8,589 nucleotides of DNA. Origin: Oscillospiraceae bacterium (lineage in GTDB: Bacteria; Bacillota_A; Clostridia; Oscillospirales; Ruminococcaceae). The first letter of the stretch is position 1; the number at the start of each line of letters is the position of its first letter. Shown piece by piece: positions 1 to 6,495 of the stretch. The position numbers were made by a program, and so were the translations under genes. The stretch covers positions 1-8,589 of the forward strand of contig JAFQAF010000253.1 of the NCBI GenBank assembly GCA_017400025.1, in the 5' to 3' direction. A model generated the notes under the pieces. That model was not told where the DNA came from. It saw nothing but the letters and a program-made list of their open reading frames with translations, and made no database searches.

Positions 1-375
1 GGCGGCCATCATATTTTCATCCGCAAAGTAGCTGTCCATATTTGGGTAGTGCTGTGCAATCATAGGGATTTCTGCATCGTGGTATGTAACCTCTTTAGAA
101 ACCACCACGTCACCTACGCCGATTTTGCTGGTCATATTGCCGGCAATGCCGCTGAACATAATTGCATCAATGCCGTATTTTGTAATCAGCAGCTGTGTGG
201 CGGCGGCTGCGGCAACCTTGCCCATACCGCTCTGTGTCAGCACCACTTTTTTGCCGTGGAGAGTGCCTGTAAAAATTTCCAGACCTGCCACCTTTTCCAC
301 TGCAACATCTGTCATACGGCTTTTCAGCAGTGTGATTTCCTCCGGCATTGCGCCGATAACACCAATTGTTTTCAT
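1..375 (-). CDS. mtnN: 5'-methylthioadenosine/S-adenosylhomocysteine nucleosidase, N-terminal part (cut by window edge)
   Basis: The first 125 residues are visible, starting at the ATG at 375 and running off the left edge. The family hydrolyses the N-glycosidic bond of methylthioadenosine and S-adenosylhomocysteine in the cytoplasm, releasing adenine, as part of methionine salvage and the activated methyl cycle. Visible family marks are the start MKTIGVIGAMPEE, in which Glu12 matches the catalytic acid of E. coli MTAN, then SGMGKV (49-54), a SGIAGN segment (75-80) where other members have a Gly-rich GSAGG, GDVVVS (88-93) and the YHD motif (98-100). The later catalytic Glu and Asp lie outside the window. 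A GAGGT ribosome binding site sits 6 bases before the ATG. The gene follows the small membrane-anchored protein at 463-948 by 87 bases, in the same direction. A related purine nucleoside phosphorylase is less likely because of the Glu12 and YHD motifs. Confidence 0.95.
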   Translation of the reverse strand, partial: MKTIGVIGAMPEEITLLKSRMTDVAVEKVAGLEIFTGTLHGKKVVLTQSGMGKVAAAAATQLLITKYGIDAIMFSGIAGNMTSKIGVGDVVVSKEVTYHDAEIPMIAQHYPNMDSYFADENMMAA

Positions 376-386
376 ACTTTACCTCT

Positions 387-429
387 TTTTGTTATGTAAT
401 ATTATCCGGGCAGAGCGCCCTTTAAAAGC
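387..429 (-). promoter_or_regulatory. weak promoter candidate for mtnN
   Basis: Reading on the minus strand, TTTAAA (426-421) is followed after 16 bases by TAATAT (404-399), upstream of the GAGGT ribosome binding site. The -35 matches consensus at 4 of 6 positions and the -10 only in part. It lies just downstream of a hairpin that could end the upstream transcript. mtnN could equally be read through from the gene before it. Confidence 0.3.
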
Positions 430-455
430 ACAGCCGATATTTTCATACCGGCTGT
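430..455 (-). terminator. hairpin between the basic membrane protein gene and mtnN, possible weak terminator
   Basis: The arms ACAGCCG (430-436) and CGGCTGT (449-455) are perfect complements. After one mismatch they continue with a 3-bp inner stem and a 4-base loop. The hairpin begins 7 bases after the stop codon of the 463-948 gene. On the minus strand the bases after it are GCTTTTAAAGG, so the T tract is short. It may be a partial terminator or simply an intergenic stem-loop. Confidence 0.45.
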
Positions 456-462
456 TCTGGTT

Positions 463-948
463 TTATGCGTAAAAATCAGGGTCCCAGGGGTCCTTTTCCT
501 TTGGCAGGCATTTGTCCCACGGTTCGTGGCCGTCATAGGTATGGCTGTACTGCATACCCCGTGCACGGCGCATCCGCCGCCGGCTGCCTTTGATTTTTTT
601 GTTGTATCCTGTGACCAGGTCTTTCCTGCGGCCCTTTGTTTCGTATGTATCATAGCCGGTGTTGCGGAAAGAGCCGAAGGATATCCCTTTTTTCTCTTTT
701 GTTTTCTTTTCCCTGCTCAGATCCATATCCAGCAGGCCTTTTTCCACCTGGGGGCGCCGTGCAGACATTCTGACTGTAGGCTGCGGTTTTGAAAAACTGC
801 GGCCGGTCTGCCGGCTGTGGCGGGGTACAGAATTTGCACTGCGGCGGTTTGCTCTTTTGAAATTGCCTTTTACGGCAAGCATAATTGCCCCTATGCCTAT
901 TGCCCATACCAGGAACGGAAAGAAGAAAAACAGTACACCAATATTCAT
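463..948 (-). CDS. small basic protein with one N-terminal membrane segment, function unknown
   Basis: This is a 161-residue protein that I do not recognise. Residues 4-26 form one hydrophobic segment with a run of four Phe. The rest is polar and very rich in Lys and Arg, including RRRMRRAR (123-130), so it is probably a cytoplasmic tail anchored by a single helix. The middle (about 30-95) looks disordered. The C-terminus is acidic and aromatic, with HTYDGHEPWD (136-145) and a second PWD in EKDPWDPDFYA at the very end; the repeated E/D-PWD looks like a conserved peptide motif. The start at 948 is chosen because AAGGAGG lies 7 bases upstream. An ATG 4 bases earlier is in another frame and too close to that site. 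The gene lies 84 bases after ychF and 87 before mtnN in the same direction, but neither neighbour suggests a role. The basic tail could bind nucleic acid or membrane phospholipid; this is inference only. Confidence 0.8.
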   Translation of the reverse strand: MNIGVLFFFFPFLVWAIGIGAIMLAVKGNFKRANRRSANSVPRHSRQTGRSFSKPQPTVRMSARRPQVEKGLLDMDLSREKKTKEKKGISFGSFRNTGYDTYETKGRRKDLVTGYNKKIKGSRRRMRRARGMQYSHTYDGHEPWDKCLPKEKDPWDPDFYA

Positions 949-999
949 CCATATACCTCCTTTTTACGCTGAATTGCAGAATTCTTTGTCTATGGCTTA

Positions 1000-1044
1000 A
1001 TTATAGGCCATAAATATTATAAAAAGGTGAAATTATACGTTAAA
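1000..1044 (-). promoter_or_regulatory. promoter candidate for the small basic protein gene
   Basis: On the minus strand the ychF-463/948 gap has two perfect TATAAT hexamers, at 1021-1016 and 1005-1000. The first has TTTAAC (1044-1039) 17 bases upstream, matching only 3 of 6 -35 positions and overlapping the end of ychF. The second has no fair -35. A small stem, TATGGC/GCCATA (991-996 with 1007-1012), overlaps the second. Either hexamer could give internal initiation, or the gene may be read through from ychF. Confidence 0.35.
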
Positions 1045-2130
1045 TCTGAAGAGTGTAACGTCGCCGTCTTTCATAACATATTCCTTGCCTTCGCTGCGCA
1101 CCAGGCCTTTTTCCTTGGCTGCTGCCATTGTGCCGCAGGCCATAAGGTCACTGTAAGCCACGATTTCTGCACGGATAAAGCCGCGTTCAAAGTCAGAGTG
1201 GATTTTGCCTGCTGCCTGCGGTGCTTTTGTGCCTTTTGTGATTGTCCAGGCGCGCACTTCTTCAGGGCCTGCAGTCAGGAAGCTGATAAGGCCCAGCAGG
1301 GCATAGCTTTCCTGGATAAGTGTATCCAGACCGGAGATTTCCAGGCCCAGTTCTGCCAGGAATTCTGCTTTTTCTTCTCTTGAAAGGCCGTTTACATCTT
1401 CTTCAATCTTTGCACAGATTGGCAGACAGCCGCTCTTGTCTTCTTCAGCCTTCTGTTTTACTACAGGGTAGTATTTATTTGCTTCGATGCCTTCCAGCAG
1501 GTCATCTTCAGACAGGTTGCAGGCGTAGATAACAGGCTTTGCAGAAAGGAGAGGCATTTCGCGGAACCATTCCTCTTCCTTTTCATTCAGCAGCTCAAAG
1601 CCGCGGGCGTTTTTGCCTTCGCCCAGGTATTCTTCCAGTCTTTCCAGCATTACAACCAGGTCGCCCAGGCTCTTGTCGCCTTTCAGGGCTTTCTTTGTTC
1701 TGTCTATTCTTCTCTGAACGATTTCCAGGTCGGAGAGAACCAGCTCCAGGTCGATAGTTTCAATATCGCGCAGAGGGTCTACAGAGCCTTCCACGTGGAT
1801 GATGTCTGTGGAGTCAAAGCAGCGCACCATATGGATGATAGCGTCAACTTCACGGATGTGGGAAAGGAACTTGTTGCCCAGACCTTCGCCGTGGCTTGCG
1901 CCTTTTACAAGGCCTGCAATGTCCACAAATTCAATTGTGGCAGGTGTGTATTTTTTAGGGTTATACATTTCAGCCAGTCTGTCCAGTCTTTCGTCCGGCA
2001 CAGCAACCACACCTACGTTTGGTTCGATTGTGCAGAAAGGAAAGTTTGCGCTGGCAGCGCCGGCATTTGTGATAGCATTGAAAAGTGTACTTTTGCCTAC
2101 GTTAGGCAGACCTACAATACCAAGTTTCAT
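1033..2130 (-). CDS. ychF: YchF/OLA1-family redox-regulated ATPase
   Basis: This 365-residue protein is a full-length member of the universally conserved Obg-related P-loop family. YchF prefers ATP to GTP, binds ribosomes and is linked to stress responses. Domains in order are the P-loop GLPNVGKST (7-15), the switch region [10 protein letters not shown] (29-38), the G3 motif [10 protein letters not shown] (70-79), and a helical coiled-coil insertion at roughly 125-195. They are followed by the altered G4 motif NLSEDD (205-210), in place of NKxD, which explains the ATP preference, and a C-terminal TGS domain (about 281-364) ending in the typical [11 protein letters not shown]. Cys33 and His112 match the Cys35 and His114 positions of E. 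coli YchF that are tied to redox control and ATP hydrolysis. AAAGGAGG precedes the ATG at 2130. It has its own promoter at 2173-2201 and leads a run with the small basic protein gene and mtnN. Confidence 0.98.
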   Translation of the reverse strand: MKLGIVGLPNVGKSTLFNAITNAGAASANFPFCTIEPNVGVVAVPDERLDRLAEMYNPKKYTPATIEFVDIAGLVKGASHGEGLGNKFLSHIREVDAIIHMVRCFDSTDIIHVEGSVDPLRDIETIDLELVLSDLEIVQRRIDRTKKALKGDKSLGDLVVMLERLEEYLGEGKNARGFELLNEKEEEWFREMPLLSAKPVIYACNLSEDDLLEGIEANKYYPVVKQKAEEDKSGCLPICAKIEEDVNGLSREEKAEFLAELGLEISGLDTLIQESYALLGLISFLTAGPEEVRAWTITKGTKAPQAAGKIHSDFERGFIRAEIVAYSDLMACGTMAAAKEKGLVRSEGKEYVMKDGDVTLFRFNV

Positions 2131-2172
2131 TTATATATTTCCTCCTTTAAAAGGGCATATTTCAACACATAT

Positions 2173-2201
2173 ATCATACTATATTTTCATTGTCTTGTCC
2201 A
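2173..2201 (-). promoter_or_regulatory. sigma-A-type promoter of ychF
   Basis: On the minus strand, TGGACA (2201-2196) and TATGAT (2178-2173) each match consensus at 5 of 6 positions and are separated by exactly 17 bases. Transcription would start near 2166, leaving a leader of about 36 bases with the AAAGGAGG site. It lies downstream of the transporter terminator, so ychF is an independent unit. Confidence 0.75.
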
Positions 2202-2264
2202 TATTTTTGGCACCATTGCCGGGTGCAGCAGGGCAAAAGGCAGTTTTATGCCGTAAAAACAAAA

Positions 2265-2288
2265 GCTCCCGGATTGTTTACCGGGAGC
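2265..2288 (-). terminator. rho-independent terminator of the MFS transporter gene
   Basis: Perfect 8-bp arms GCTCCCGG (2265-2272) and CCGGGAGC (2281-2288) enclose an 8-base loop. On the minus strand the stem is followed by TTTTGTTTTTA. It starts 12 bases after the transporter stop codon. Confidence 0.9.
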
Positions 2289-2300
2289 AGTATTGTTTTA

Positions 2301-3578
2301 TCAGGCTTCTACGCCTTTGTGTGCAAAGAACCATGCGGAGTCTTTGCCTGCTTTCATTCTGCGGTCAAGGATGATGTTGCATACCAGACCTGCCAGAACA
2401 AGTGCAATAGATACAATAAATATGTATTTATAGCCTGTCATACCGTATTTTTCAATAGCACTGCCTGCCATGCTGTATGCAAATGTATCCGGAATAGTCA
2501 TAACCATACTTTCAAATGCAACAGATGTACTGAACAGTGCCATTGGTGTGCGCACAGTTGTGAGCAGCGTGTTGGACAGCGGGCTGCGGCCTTTAAGGGA
2601 TGAAGCCAGCAGCAGCACGGAAGCAACTGCAAAGATGTAGTAAGCAGGTGTCCAAGGAATGAACAGGATAATCAGGATGGAGGCCATATAGAAGCCCAGC
2701 CACAGGAAGTAGCTCTTTACTGCACCAACTTTGTCAGCATACCAGCCTGAAAAGATAGGAATGATAAAGGTAAGTACATTGTTTCTGATTGTGTCCAGCA
2801 GTGTAACGGATGCCTGGGACATACCGAAGAATTCTACCAGCATTGGTGACATATATGTAAGACCGATGTAACCTGTATAGCCGAATGTGATGCCCAGCCA
2901 TACCAGCCACTGTGAAGGGTCTTTACACAGTTTGAGAACATTTTTAAAACTGAATTTTTCTTCGCTTTCTGTTTTTTCTTCTGCAGTTTCCGGTTTGGCC
3001 TGTTTTGCAATAATCTGTACGCCAACCAGTGTGATGCCGGCCATTACAGCATACATCATACACATAACCTTAACGCTGATTACAGAACCGAAGCTTGCAA
3101 CTGTCCATGTGGTGGCAAGGCCAACCACCAGCCCTGTAAGACCTGTGAAAGAATCCAGCCAGCCGTAAACTTTACCGCTGAGTTCAGGCGGTGTGGTTGT
3201 GGCAAGGAGTTTTACCATCGGTGCCCAGAAAGGTGTGAGGGCAAACAGACAGAAAATGATAATGGATGCCACATAACCAGGGTTTGTTGCCAGAATCACA
3301 GAGCTGACACAATAGCTGGCGCAGGCAAATGTCAGCATTGTCTTTGGTTTTATAATGTCACTGATGATACCGCCATAGAAGTAGGACAGCACCTGTGCAA
3401 TACTCATAATACTGAGAATTGTACCCATCTGGCCGTCAGTCAGCATATTGGCTTCTTTGTAAATAACATAGAAGTTTTTGATGATACTCTGTGCACCTGT
3501 TGCAGTTGAGCCAAGACCGCAGATAAACACAGCAAACCACGTGAAGGTGGTCATTTTGGCTTTTTTTGTTTCGCTCAT
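2301..3578 (-). CDS. major facilitator superfamily transporter, substrate unknown
   Basis: This 425-residue protein has about 12 hydrophobic segments in two halves, joined by a charged cytoplasmic loop at about 191-222 that is rich in Glu and Lys. MFS motif A-like loops are visible after TM2 ([12 protein letters not shown], 69-80) and in the matching place of the second half ([13 protein letters not shown], 277-289). The length is usual for the family. The substrate cannot be read from the sequence; the general form resembles organic-anion or sugar-phosphate porters more than classical 14-helix drug pumps, but this is a weak impression. AAAAGGAG lies 8 bases before the ATG. It has its own promoter and terminator. 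The upstream gene encodes a MarR-type regulator in the same direction, and a palindrome overlaps the transporter promoter, so regulation by that protein is likely. If so, the cargo may be an aromatic or phenolic compound or a toxic metabolite, as for many MarR-linked transporters. Confidence 0.9.
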   Translation of the reverse strand: MSETKKAKMTTFTWFAVFICGLGSTATGAQSIIKNFYVIYKEANMLTDGQMGTILSIMSIAQVLSYFYGGIISDIIKPKTMLTFACASYCVSSVILATNPGYVASIIIFCLFALTPFWAPMVKLLATTTPPELSGKVYGWLDSFTGLTGLVVGLATTWTVASFGSVISVKVMCMMYAVMAGITLVGVQIIAKQAKPETAEEKTESEEKFSFKNVLKLCKDPSQWLVWLGITFGYTGYIGLTYMSPMLVEFFGMSQASVTLLDTIRNNVLTFIIPIFSGWYADKVGAVKSYFLWLGFYMASILIILFIPWTPAYYIFAVASVLLLASSLKGRSPLSNTLLTTVRTPMALFSTSVAFESMVMTIPDTFAYSMAGSAIEKYGMTGYKYIFIVSIALVLAGLVCNIILDRRMKAGKDSAWFFAHKGVEA

Positions 3579-3598
3579 AATACGTTCTCCTTTTCCAG

Positions 3599-3629
3599 CT
3601 GAACATTGCAGTTGTAAACATCAGTTCAG
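3599..3629 (-). other. possible stem-loop in the transporter leader
   Basis: CTGAAC (3599-3604) and GTTCAG (3624-3629) are perfect 6-base complements with a 19-base spacer. They lie inside the predicted transporter leader, ending a few bases before its ribosome binding site. The fold could affect translation, but a stem this short may be chance. Confidence 0.25.
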
Positions 3630-3643
3630 TCATAAGTTACTAT

Positions 3644-3673
3644 TAGTTTAGTAGGTATACTATTTTTTGTCAA
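3644..3673 (-). promoter_or_regulatory. MFS transporter promoter with probable repressor operator
   Basis: On the minus strand a perfect TTGACA (3673-3668) is followed after 17 bases by TAAACT (3650-3645, 4 of 6). An imperfect 19-bp palindrome, TAGT-T-TA-5 bases-TA-T-ACTA on the plus strand (3644-3662), fills the spacer and -10. It contains a perfect TAGTA-GGTA-TACTA dyad (3649-3662). A repressor bound here would block RNA polymerase. The size and AT-rich form suit a MarR dimer, and the marR gene is next door; that pairing is inferred. Confidence 0.65.
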
Positions 3674-3739
3674 TTAAATTTGTCATTTTCAGCGTTTTTA
3701 TAAATTACAGGAATTTTTTATATGCAATTATGCACAAAA

Positions 3740-3765
3740 AAACTGCAGGCCCGTACCTGCAGTTT
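3740..3765 (-). terminator. rho-independent terminator of the marR-type gene
   Basis: Perfect 10-bp arms AAACTGCAGG (3740-3749) and CCTGCAGTTT (3756-3765) enclose a 6-base loop. On the minus strand the stem runs into TTTTTTTGTGC. It begins 16 bases after the regulator stop codon and separates the regulator from the transporter unit. Confidence 0.9.
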
Positions 3766-3781
3766 CTTTGTGTTCATCTTT

Positions 3782-4273
3782 TTACAGTTTGCTTTCGTCC
3801 CATTTTGTGTTATACAGTGTCAGCACTTTATAGAAAGTGTCAAGTTCCTGCTGTGTACAGTCTTTCAGCAGGTCATTGCGCAGTTTCAGCACCTCCTCCA
3901 CATCATACTTTTTATGAAGGTCAGCCAGTTCCTGCCCCAGCTCTGTAACATACAGGTGTACATTTCTGCTGTCCTTTTCGCTGCGCTCCTTCCTTATCAG
4001 GCCTTTCCGGCTCAGTTTTTTCACATTCTGTGAAACGGCCCCTTTTGTGCGGCGCCACTGCTTTGCCAGCTCGTTTACTGTTATGCCCGGCTGGTCTGCA
4101 ATCATTGTAAGGGTGTGCACCTCTACCATATTGATAAGGACACCATTGCCGTAATCGCGCAGCTGATTGATATATCTTTCATAAAAAATGGCAAATACAT
4201 ATTCCTGGTCTGCGTAAACATTCAGTTCCTTATACAGTGCATCAATCTCTGTTTTACTTCTTGTCTGGCTCAT
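3782..4273 (-). CDS. MarR-family transcriptional regulator
   Basis: This 163-residue cytoplasmic DNA-binding protein has the usual MarR size. The winged helix-turn-helix lies at about 64-111: ITVNELAKQW (64-73), recognition helix region TKGAVSQNVKKLSRKGLI (76-93) and the beta-wing with RKERSEKDSRNVHLYVT (94-110), whose DxR is characteristic of the family. Flanking N- and C-terminal helices (about 5-45 and 115-158) would form the dimer interface. GGAGG lies 4 bases before the ATG. The likely role is ligand-responsive repression of the MFS transporter downstream and of itself, judged from neighbourhood and from palindromes at both promoters. The inducing ligand is unknown. It is divergent from the membrane protein gene at 4480, which might also be affected. 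Confidence 0.93.
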   Translation of the reverse strand: MSQTRSKTEIDALYKELNVYADQEYVFAIFYERYINQLRDYGNGVLINMVEVHTLTMIADQPGITVNELAKQWRRTKGAVSQNVKKLSRKGLIRKERSEKDSRNVHLYVTELGQELADLHKKYDVEEVLKLRNDLLKDCTQQELDTFYKVLTLYNTKWDESKL

Positions 4274-4290
4274 AGTACCTCCGGTAAGGG

Positions 4291-4329
4291 CTTTTATAAA
4301 AGTATATATGAATACAGAAGTTTTTTCAA
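4291..4329 (-). promoter_or_regulatory. promoter of the MarR-type gene with palindrome at its start site
   Basis: On the minus strand TTGAAA (4329-4324, 5 of 6) and TATACT (4306-4301, 5 of 6) are spaced by 17 bases. A perfect 12-bp palindrome, CTTTTATAAAAG (4291-4302), covers the edge of the -10 and the expected start near 4294, a good position for an autoregulatory operator. It does not share an obvious motif with the palindrome at the transporter promoter. Confidence 0.7.
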
Positions 4330-4413
4330 CTGCCGCATATCATAATAACTGACACAAACTTTTGCCGCCGGCTGCTGTTTTATCTCCAATTGTTAAGATT
4401 CTGTGATATTCAT

Positions 4414-4441
4414 TTTCTTTACACATTTTTTAATGTATAAT
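4414..4441 (+). promoter_or_regulatory. promoter candidate for the 4480 membrane protein gene
   Basis: A perfect TATAAT (4436-4441) lies 38 bases before the start codon. The -35 is poor: the best-spaced hexamers are T-rich (around 4413-4419), and TTTACA (4418-4423) is only 12 bases away. An activator or an AT-rich upstream element may help. The remaining sequence back to the marR promoter shows nothing else I can support. Confidence 0.45.
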
Positions 4442-4479
4442 TACATCGAAAAATGATGATTCAATGAAGGGAGACACCC

Positions 4480-5307
4480 ATGAAAAAGGAAACTGCAATA
4501 AAAACCGTTCTTTCACTGCTGCTGGCCGGGCTGTGCCTGGTAAGTGTGCTGTGGGCACCGAAGCACCTGACAGACCCTGCCTTTTATTCTGAAACCATTG
4601 CACATCTGGACGAAAAGAAAGCCACTGTAATGGAACTGACGGCCGCCTCTGCCGCTGCATCTGCCGCCATAACAGTGCTGCCGGACGACGTGGGTTCCCC
4701 TATTGCAAACAAGCTGACAGACCTGAGCAGCGGTTTTCTGCTGGTAATCTGTGCAATATATCTGGAAAAATATCTGCTGACCATTACAGGCTATGCCGCC
4801 TGCTATGTGCTGTTCCCTGTGGCCTGCGGCCTGGGGCTGGCCTGGGTATGGTTTAAAAACCGCACCATGGCCTCTGCCGCGCTGAAAATGGCTCTGCTGG
4901 GGGCAGTGCTGGTGATGGTGATACCTGTGAGTGTAAAGGTGAGCGGCATAATAGAAGAAACCTATAACACATCCATACAGCAGACCATTGAATCCGCCAC
5001 TGATGCACCGGAAGAAATAGAGCAGGAAAGCAAAAAATGGTCTGTTTCCGGGCTGATTTCCGGCATACAGACCGGTGTGTCTGACGCTGTGACAAACGCC
5101 CAGAACAAGCTGAACAGCTTTCTGGAGGCACTGGCTGTGATGCTGGTGACATCCTGTCTGATACCGGTGCTGGTGCTGGTATTCTTTGTGTGGATAATAA
5201 AAGTGGTTCTGGGCATACATATACCACTGCCCAGAACAGCCGTTGCCCTGCCGGCAGGCAGAAAAAACAAAGACACCGGCATACTGACAGACACAGACCT
5301 GCCCTGA
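4480..5307 (+). CDS. multi-pass membrane protein of unknown function
   Basis: This is a 275-residue protein with no function I can assign. Residues 8-26 form an N-terminal hydrophobic segment (signal anchor). A polar stretch follows, with an Ala-rich helix (55-65), then hydrophobic segments at about 83-98, 103-125 and 133-155. Next comes a long polar, helix-prone region rich in Glu, Gln and Ser (156-213), and a strong final segment (216-245) with a basic tail. The stretch KATVMELTAASAAASAAITVLPDD (47-70) and IANKLTDLS (75-83) have the look of a conserved family signature; I recall similar uncharacterised membrane proteins in gut anaerobes but cannot check this. GAAGGGAG precedes the ATG. The gene stands alone, divergent from the MarR-type gene and convergent with the LysR-type gene, sharing a two-way terminator. 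It has no transporter, enzyme or lipobox motif. A role in envelope biology is only a guess. Confidence 0.8.
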   Translation: MKKETAIKTVLSLLLAGLCLVSVLWAPKHLTDPAFYSETIAHLDEKKATVMELTAASAAASAAITVLPDDVGSPIANKLTDLSSGFLLVICAIYLEKYLLTITGYAACYVLFPVACGLGLAWVWFKNRTMASAALKMALLGAVLVMVIPVSVKVSGIIEETYNTSIQQTIESATDAPEEIEQESKKWSVSGLISGIQTGVSDAVTNAQNKLNSFLEALAVMLVTSCLIPVLVLVFFVWIIKVVLGIHIPLPRTAVALPAGRKNKDTGILTDTDLP

Positions 5308-5332
5308 CCTGTAAAACTGCAAATAAAAACAT

Positions 5333-5358
5333 AAGGCACAGCTGTAATGCTGTGCCTT
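5333..5358. terminator. two-way terminator between convergent genes
   Basis: Perfect 10-bp arms AAGGCACAGC (5333-5342) and GCTGTGCCTT (5349-5358) enclose a 6-base loop. On the plus strand the stem ends in CCTTTATC; on the minus strand it is followed by ATGTTTTTATTT. It lies 25 bases after the membrane protein stop and 52 bases after the LysR-type gene stop, and can end both transcripts, better on the minus side. Confidence 0.85.
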
Positions 5359-5410
5359 TATCAGTTGCAATTGTATTTTCAGACCGAAGGCTGCATTCCG
5401 AACAGGCCGG

Positions 5411-6295
5411 TCAGTCCAGGTCCATTTTTGCCACACGGATAAACTCTTCCATTTCCCTGGTTTTCCATTTGTCCTTGTGATAAAAAATCTGGCGGTACAT
5501 ATGTATATCAGTTTCCGGCACATCCAGTATGGCAAGACGGCCTTCTGCCACGCTTTTTTCCACTGCAAATTTGGGCAGGAAAGACATGCCGTTGTTCAGT
5601 TCTACCATTTTGAGAATAAATTCGGTATCGCTTATTTCCACAAAAGGGGTAAGCTCTATGTTTTTTGAAGCCAGATAGCGGTCCAGAGCACGGCGGTAGT
5701 TGGCGTTTTTTTCGGTGAGGAAAAAGGGCTGGTCCAGAAAGTCCTCTATTTTCAGCCCTGTTTTGCCTGCAAAGCGGCAGCGGCTGGCGCATACAAATAC
5801 CACAGGCTCTTTTTCTTCCATTTCCTTTTGCCAGCTGTTGTTGTACCACGGCTCGTCCAGGAAATATACCAGGTCCACCTGATTGTGCTCCATCATTTCC
5901 AGCAGCTGTTCGGGGGAGTCAAGCACTATACAGATGTTCATTTTCGGGTGGTGCTGGCGGAAATAGGTGAGTATAGCCGGCAGTTTTGTAAAACAGAGGG
6001 ATTCATTTGTTCCTATAGTTATACTGCCTTTCAGCTCCCCTTCTCCGGCAAGGGCGGTTTTGGCCTGGCTGATTTCATTGGCTATATTGTGGGCGTAGGC
6101 AAGAAACTGCCTGCCCCGGGCAGTGAGGGACACCTGCTTGCCCATGCGGTCAAACAGTTTTGTATCCAGCTCTTCCTCCAGATTTTTTATCTGGATTGTA
6201 ACGGCAGACTGGGTATAGCCCAGTGCTTCCGCCGCTTTTGAAAAGCTGGACATCTGTGCAGCAGTAATAAATGTAATCAGCTGGCGTATCTCCAT
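5411..6295 (-). CDS. LysR-type transcriptional regulator
   Basis: This 294-residue protein has the normal LysR length. The N-terminal winged helix-turn-helix is clear: FITAAQMSSFSKAAEALGYT (9-28), QSAVTIQIKNLEEELDTKLF (29-48) and DRMGKQVSLTARG (49-61). A linker helix follows at about 62-88. The effector-binding domain (about 90-288) begins with GSITIGTNESL (90-100), which forms its first strand. The ligand cannot be told from the sequence. GGGAGGG lies 4 bases before the ATG. LysR regulators usually control a divergent neighbour, but here the upstream gene (carD-like) runs in the same direction, so the target is not evident. The convergent membrane protein gene has no matching operator that I can see. 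It has its own promoter with an adjacent palindrome, suggesting autoregulation. Confidence 0.95.
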   Translation of the reverse strand: MEIRQLITFITAAQMSSFSKAAEALGYTQSAVTIQIKNLEEELDTKLFDRMGKQVSLTARGRQFLAYAHNIANEISQAKTALAGEGELKGSITIGTNESLCFTKLPAILTYFRQHHPKMNICIVLDSPEQLLEMMEHNQVDLVYFLDEPWYNNSWQKEMEEKEPVVFVCASRCRFAGKTGLKIEDFLDQPFFLTEKNANYRRALDRYLASKNIELTPFVEISDTEFILKMVELNNGMSFLPKFAVEKSVAEGRLAILDVPETDIHMYRQIFYHKDKWKTREMEEFIRVAKMDLD

Positions 6296-6367
6296 AATTC
6301 CCTCCCGGACTATAAAAATATTTTATCCTCAGCATAAATTCCATTAATTTGATTTAATCCTATTATA

Positions 6368-6412
6368 ATGATATATTAAAAATAACATAAGGTCAATATA
6401 TCTGATATCAGA
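6368..6412 (-). promoter_or_regulatory. LysR-type gene promoter with adjacent 12-bp palindrome
   Basis: On the minus strand TTGACC (6396-6391, 5 of 6) and TATCAT (6373-6368, 5 of 6) have a 17-base spacer; a second TATAAT (6367-6362) follows at once. Just upstream of the -35 is a perfect palindrome, TCTGATATCAGA (6401-6412). LysR proteins typically bind dyads upstream of the -35 of their own or a target promoter, so this is a likely autoregulatory site. The leader would be about 65 bases; I see no riboswitch-like fold in it. Confidence 0.65.
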
Positions 6413-6447
6413 ATATCTTTTGGCCCCGATTTTTCTCCTTAATCACC

Positions 6448-6477
6448 AAAGCAGCCCGGAGTGTTCCGGGCTGCTTT
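6448..6477. terminator. strong hairpin downstream of the carD-like gene
   Basis: Perfect 13-bp arms AAAGCAGCCCGGA (6448-6460) and TCCGGGCTGCTTT (6465-6477) enclose a 4-base loop, 18 bases after the carD-like stop codon. On the minus strand the T run is short (GCTTTGGTGATT). On the plus strand the tail is more T-rich (TTTATTATTTACTGTTTTATT). It most simply terminates the carD-like transcript, using the AT end of the stem, but it would work at least as well for a plus-strand transcript. Confidence 0.75.
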
Positions 6478-6495
6478 ATTATTTACTGTTTTATT

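Noticed and set aside
2202..2260. Small GCACC/GGTGC stem between the transporter terminator and the ychF promoter
   Set aside because: Only 5 bp with a 7-base loop, no T tract and upstream of the predicted ychF start, so most likely chance.
1799..2374. A 191-codon plus-strand frame over the ychF start and its upstream gap
   Set aside because: It crosses the ychF coding region, the ychF promoter and the transporter terminator, and has no ribosome binding site or recognisable domain.
5382..5412. GACCG/CGGTC pair near the LysR-type stop codon
   Set aside because: Only 5 bp across a 21-base gap; the 10-bp hairpin at 5333-5358 already explains termination here.
4513..5568. A 351-codon open frame on the minus strand opposite the membrane protein gene
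   Set aside because: It overlaps the 4480 gene and the end of the LysR-type gene, is rich in Cys, His, Gln and Tyr as expected of antisense to CTG/GCC-rich codons, has no ribosome binding site, and matches no family I know.
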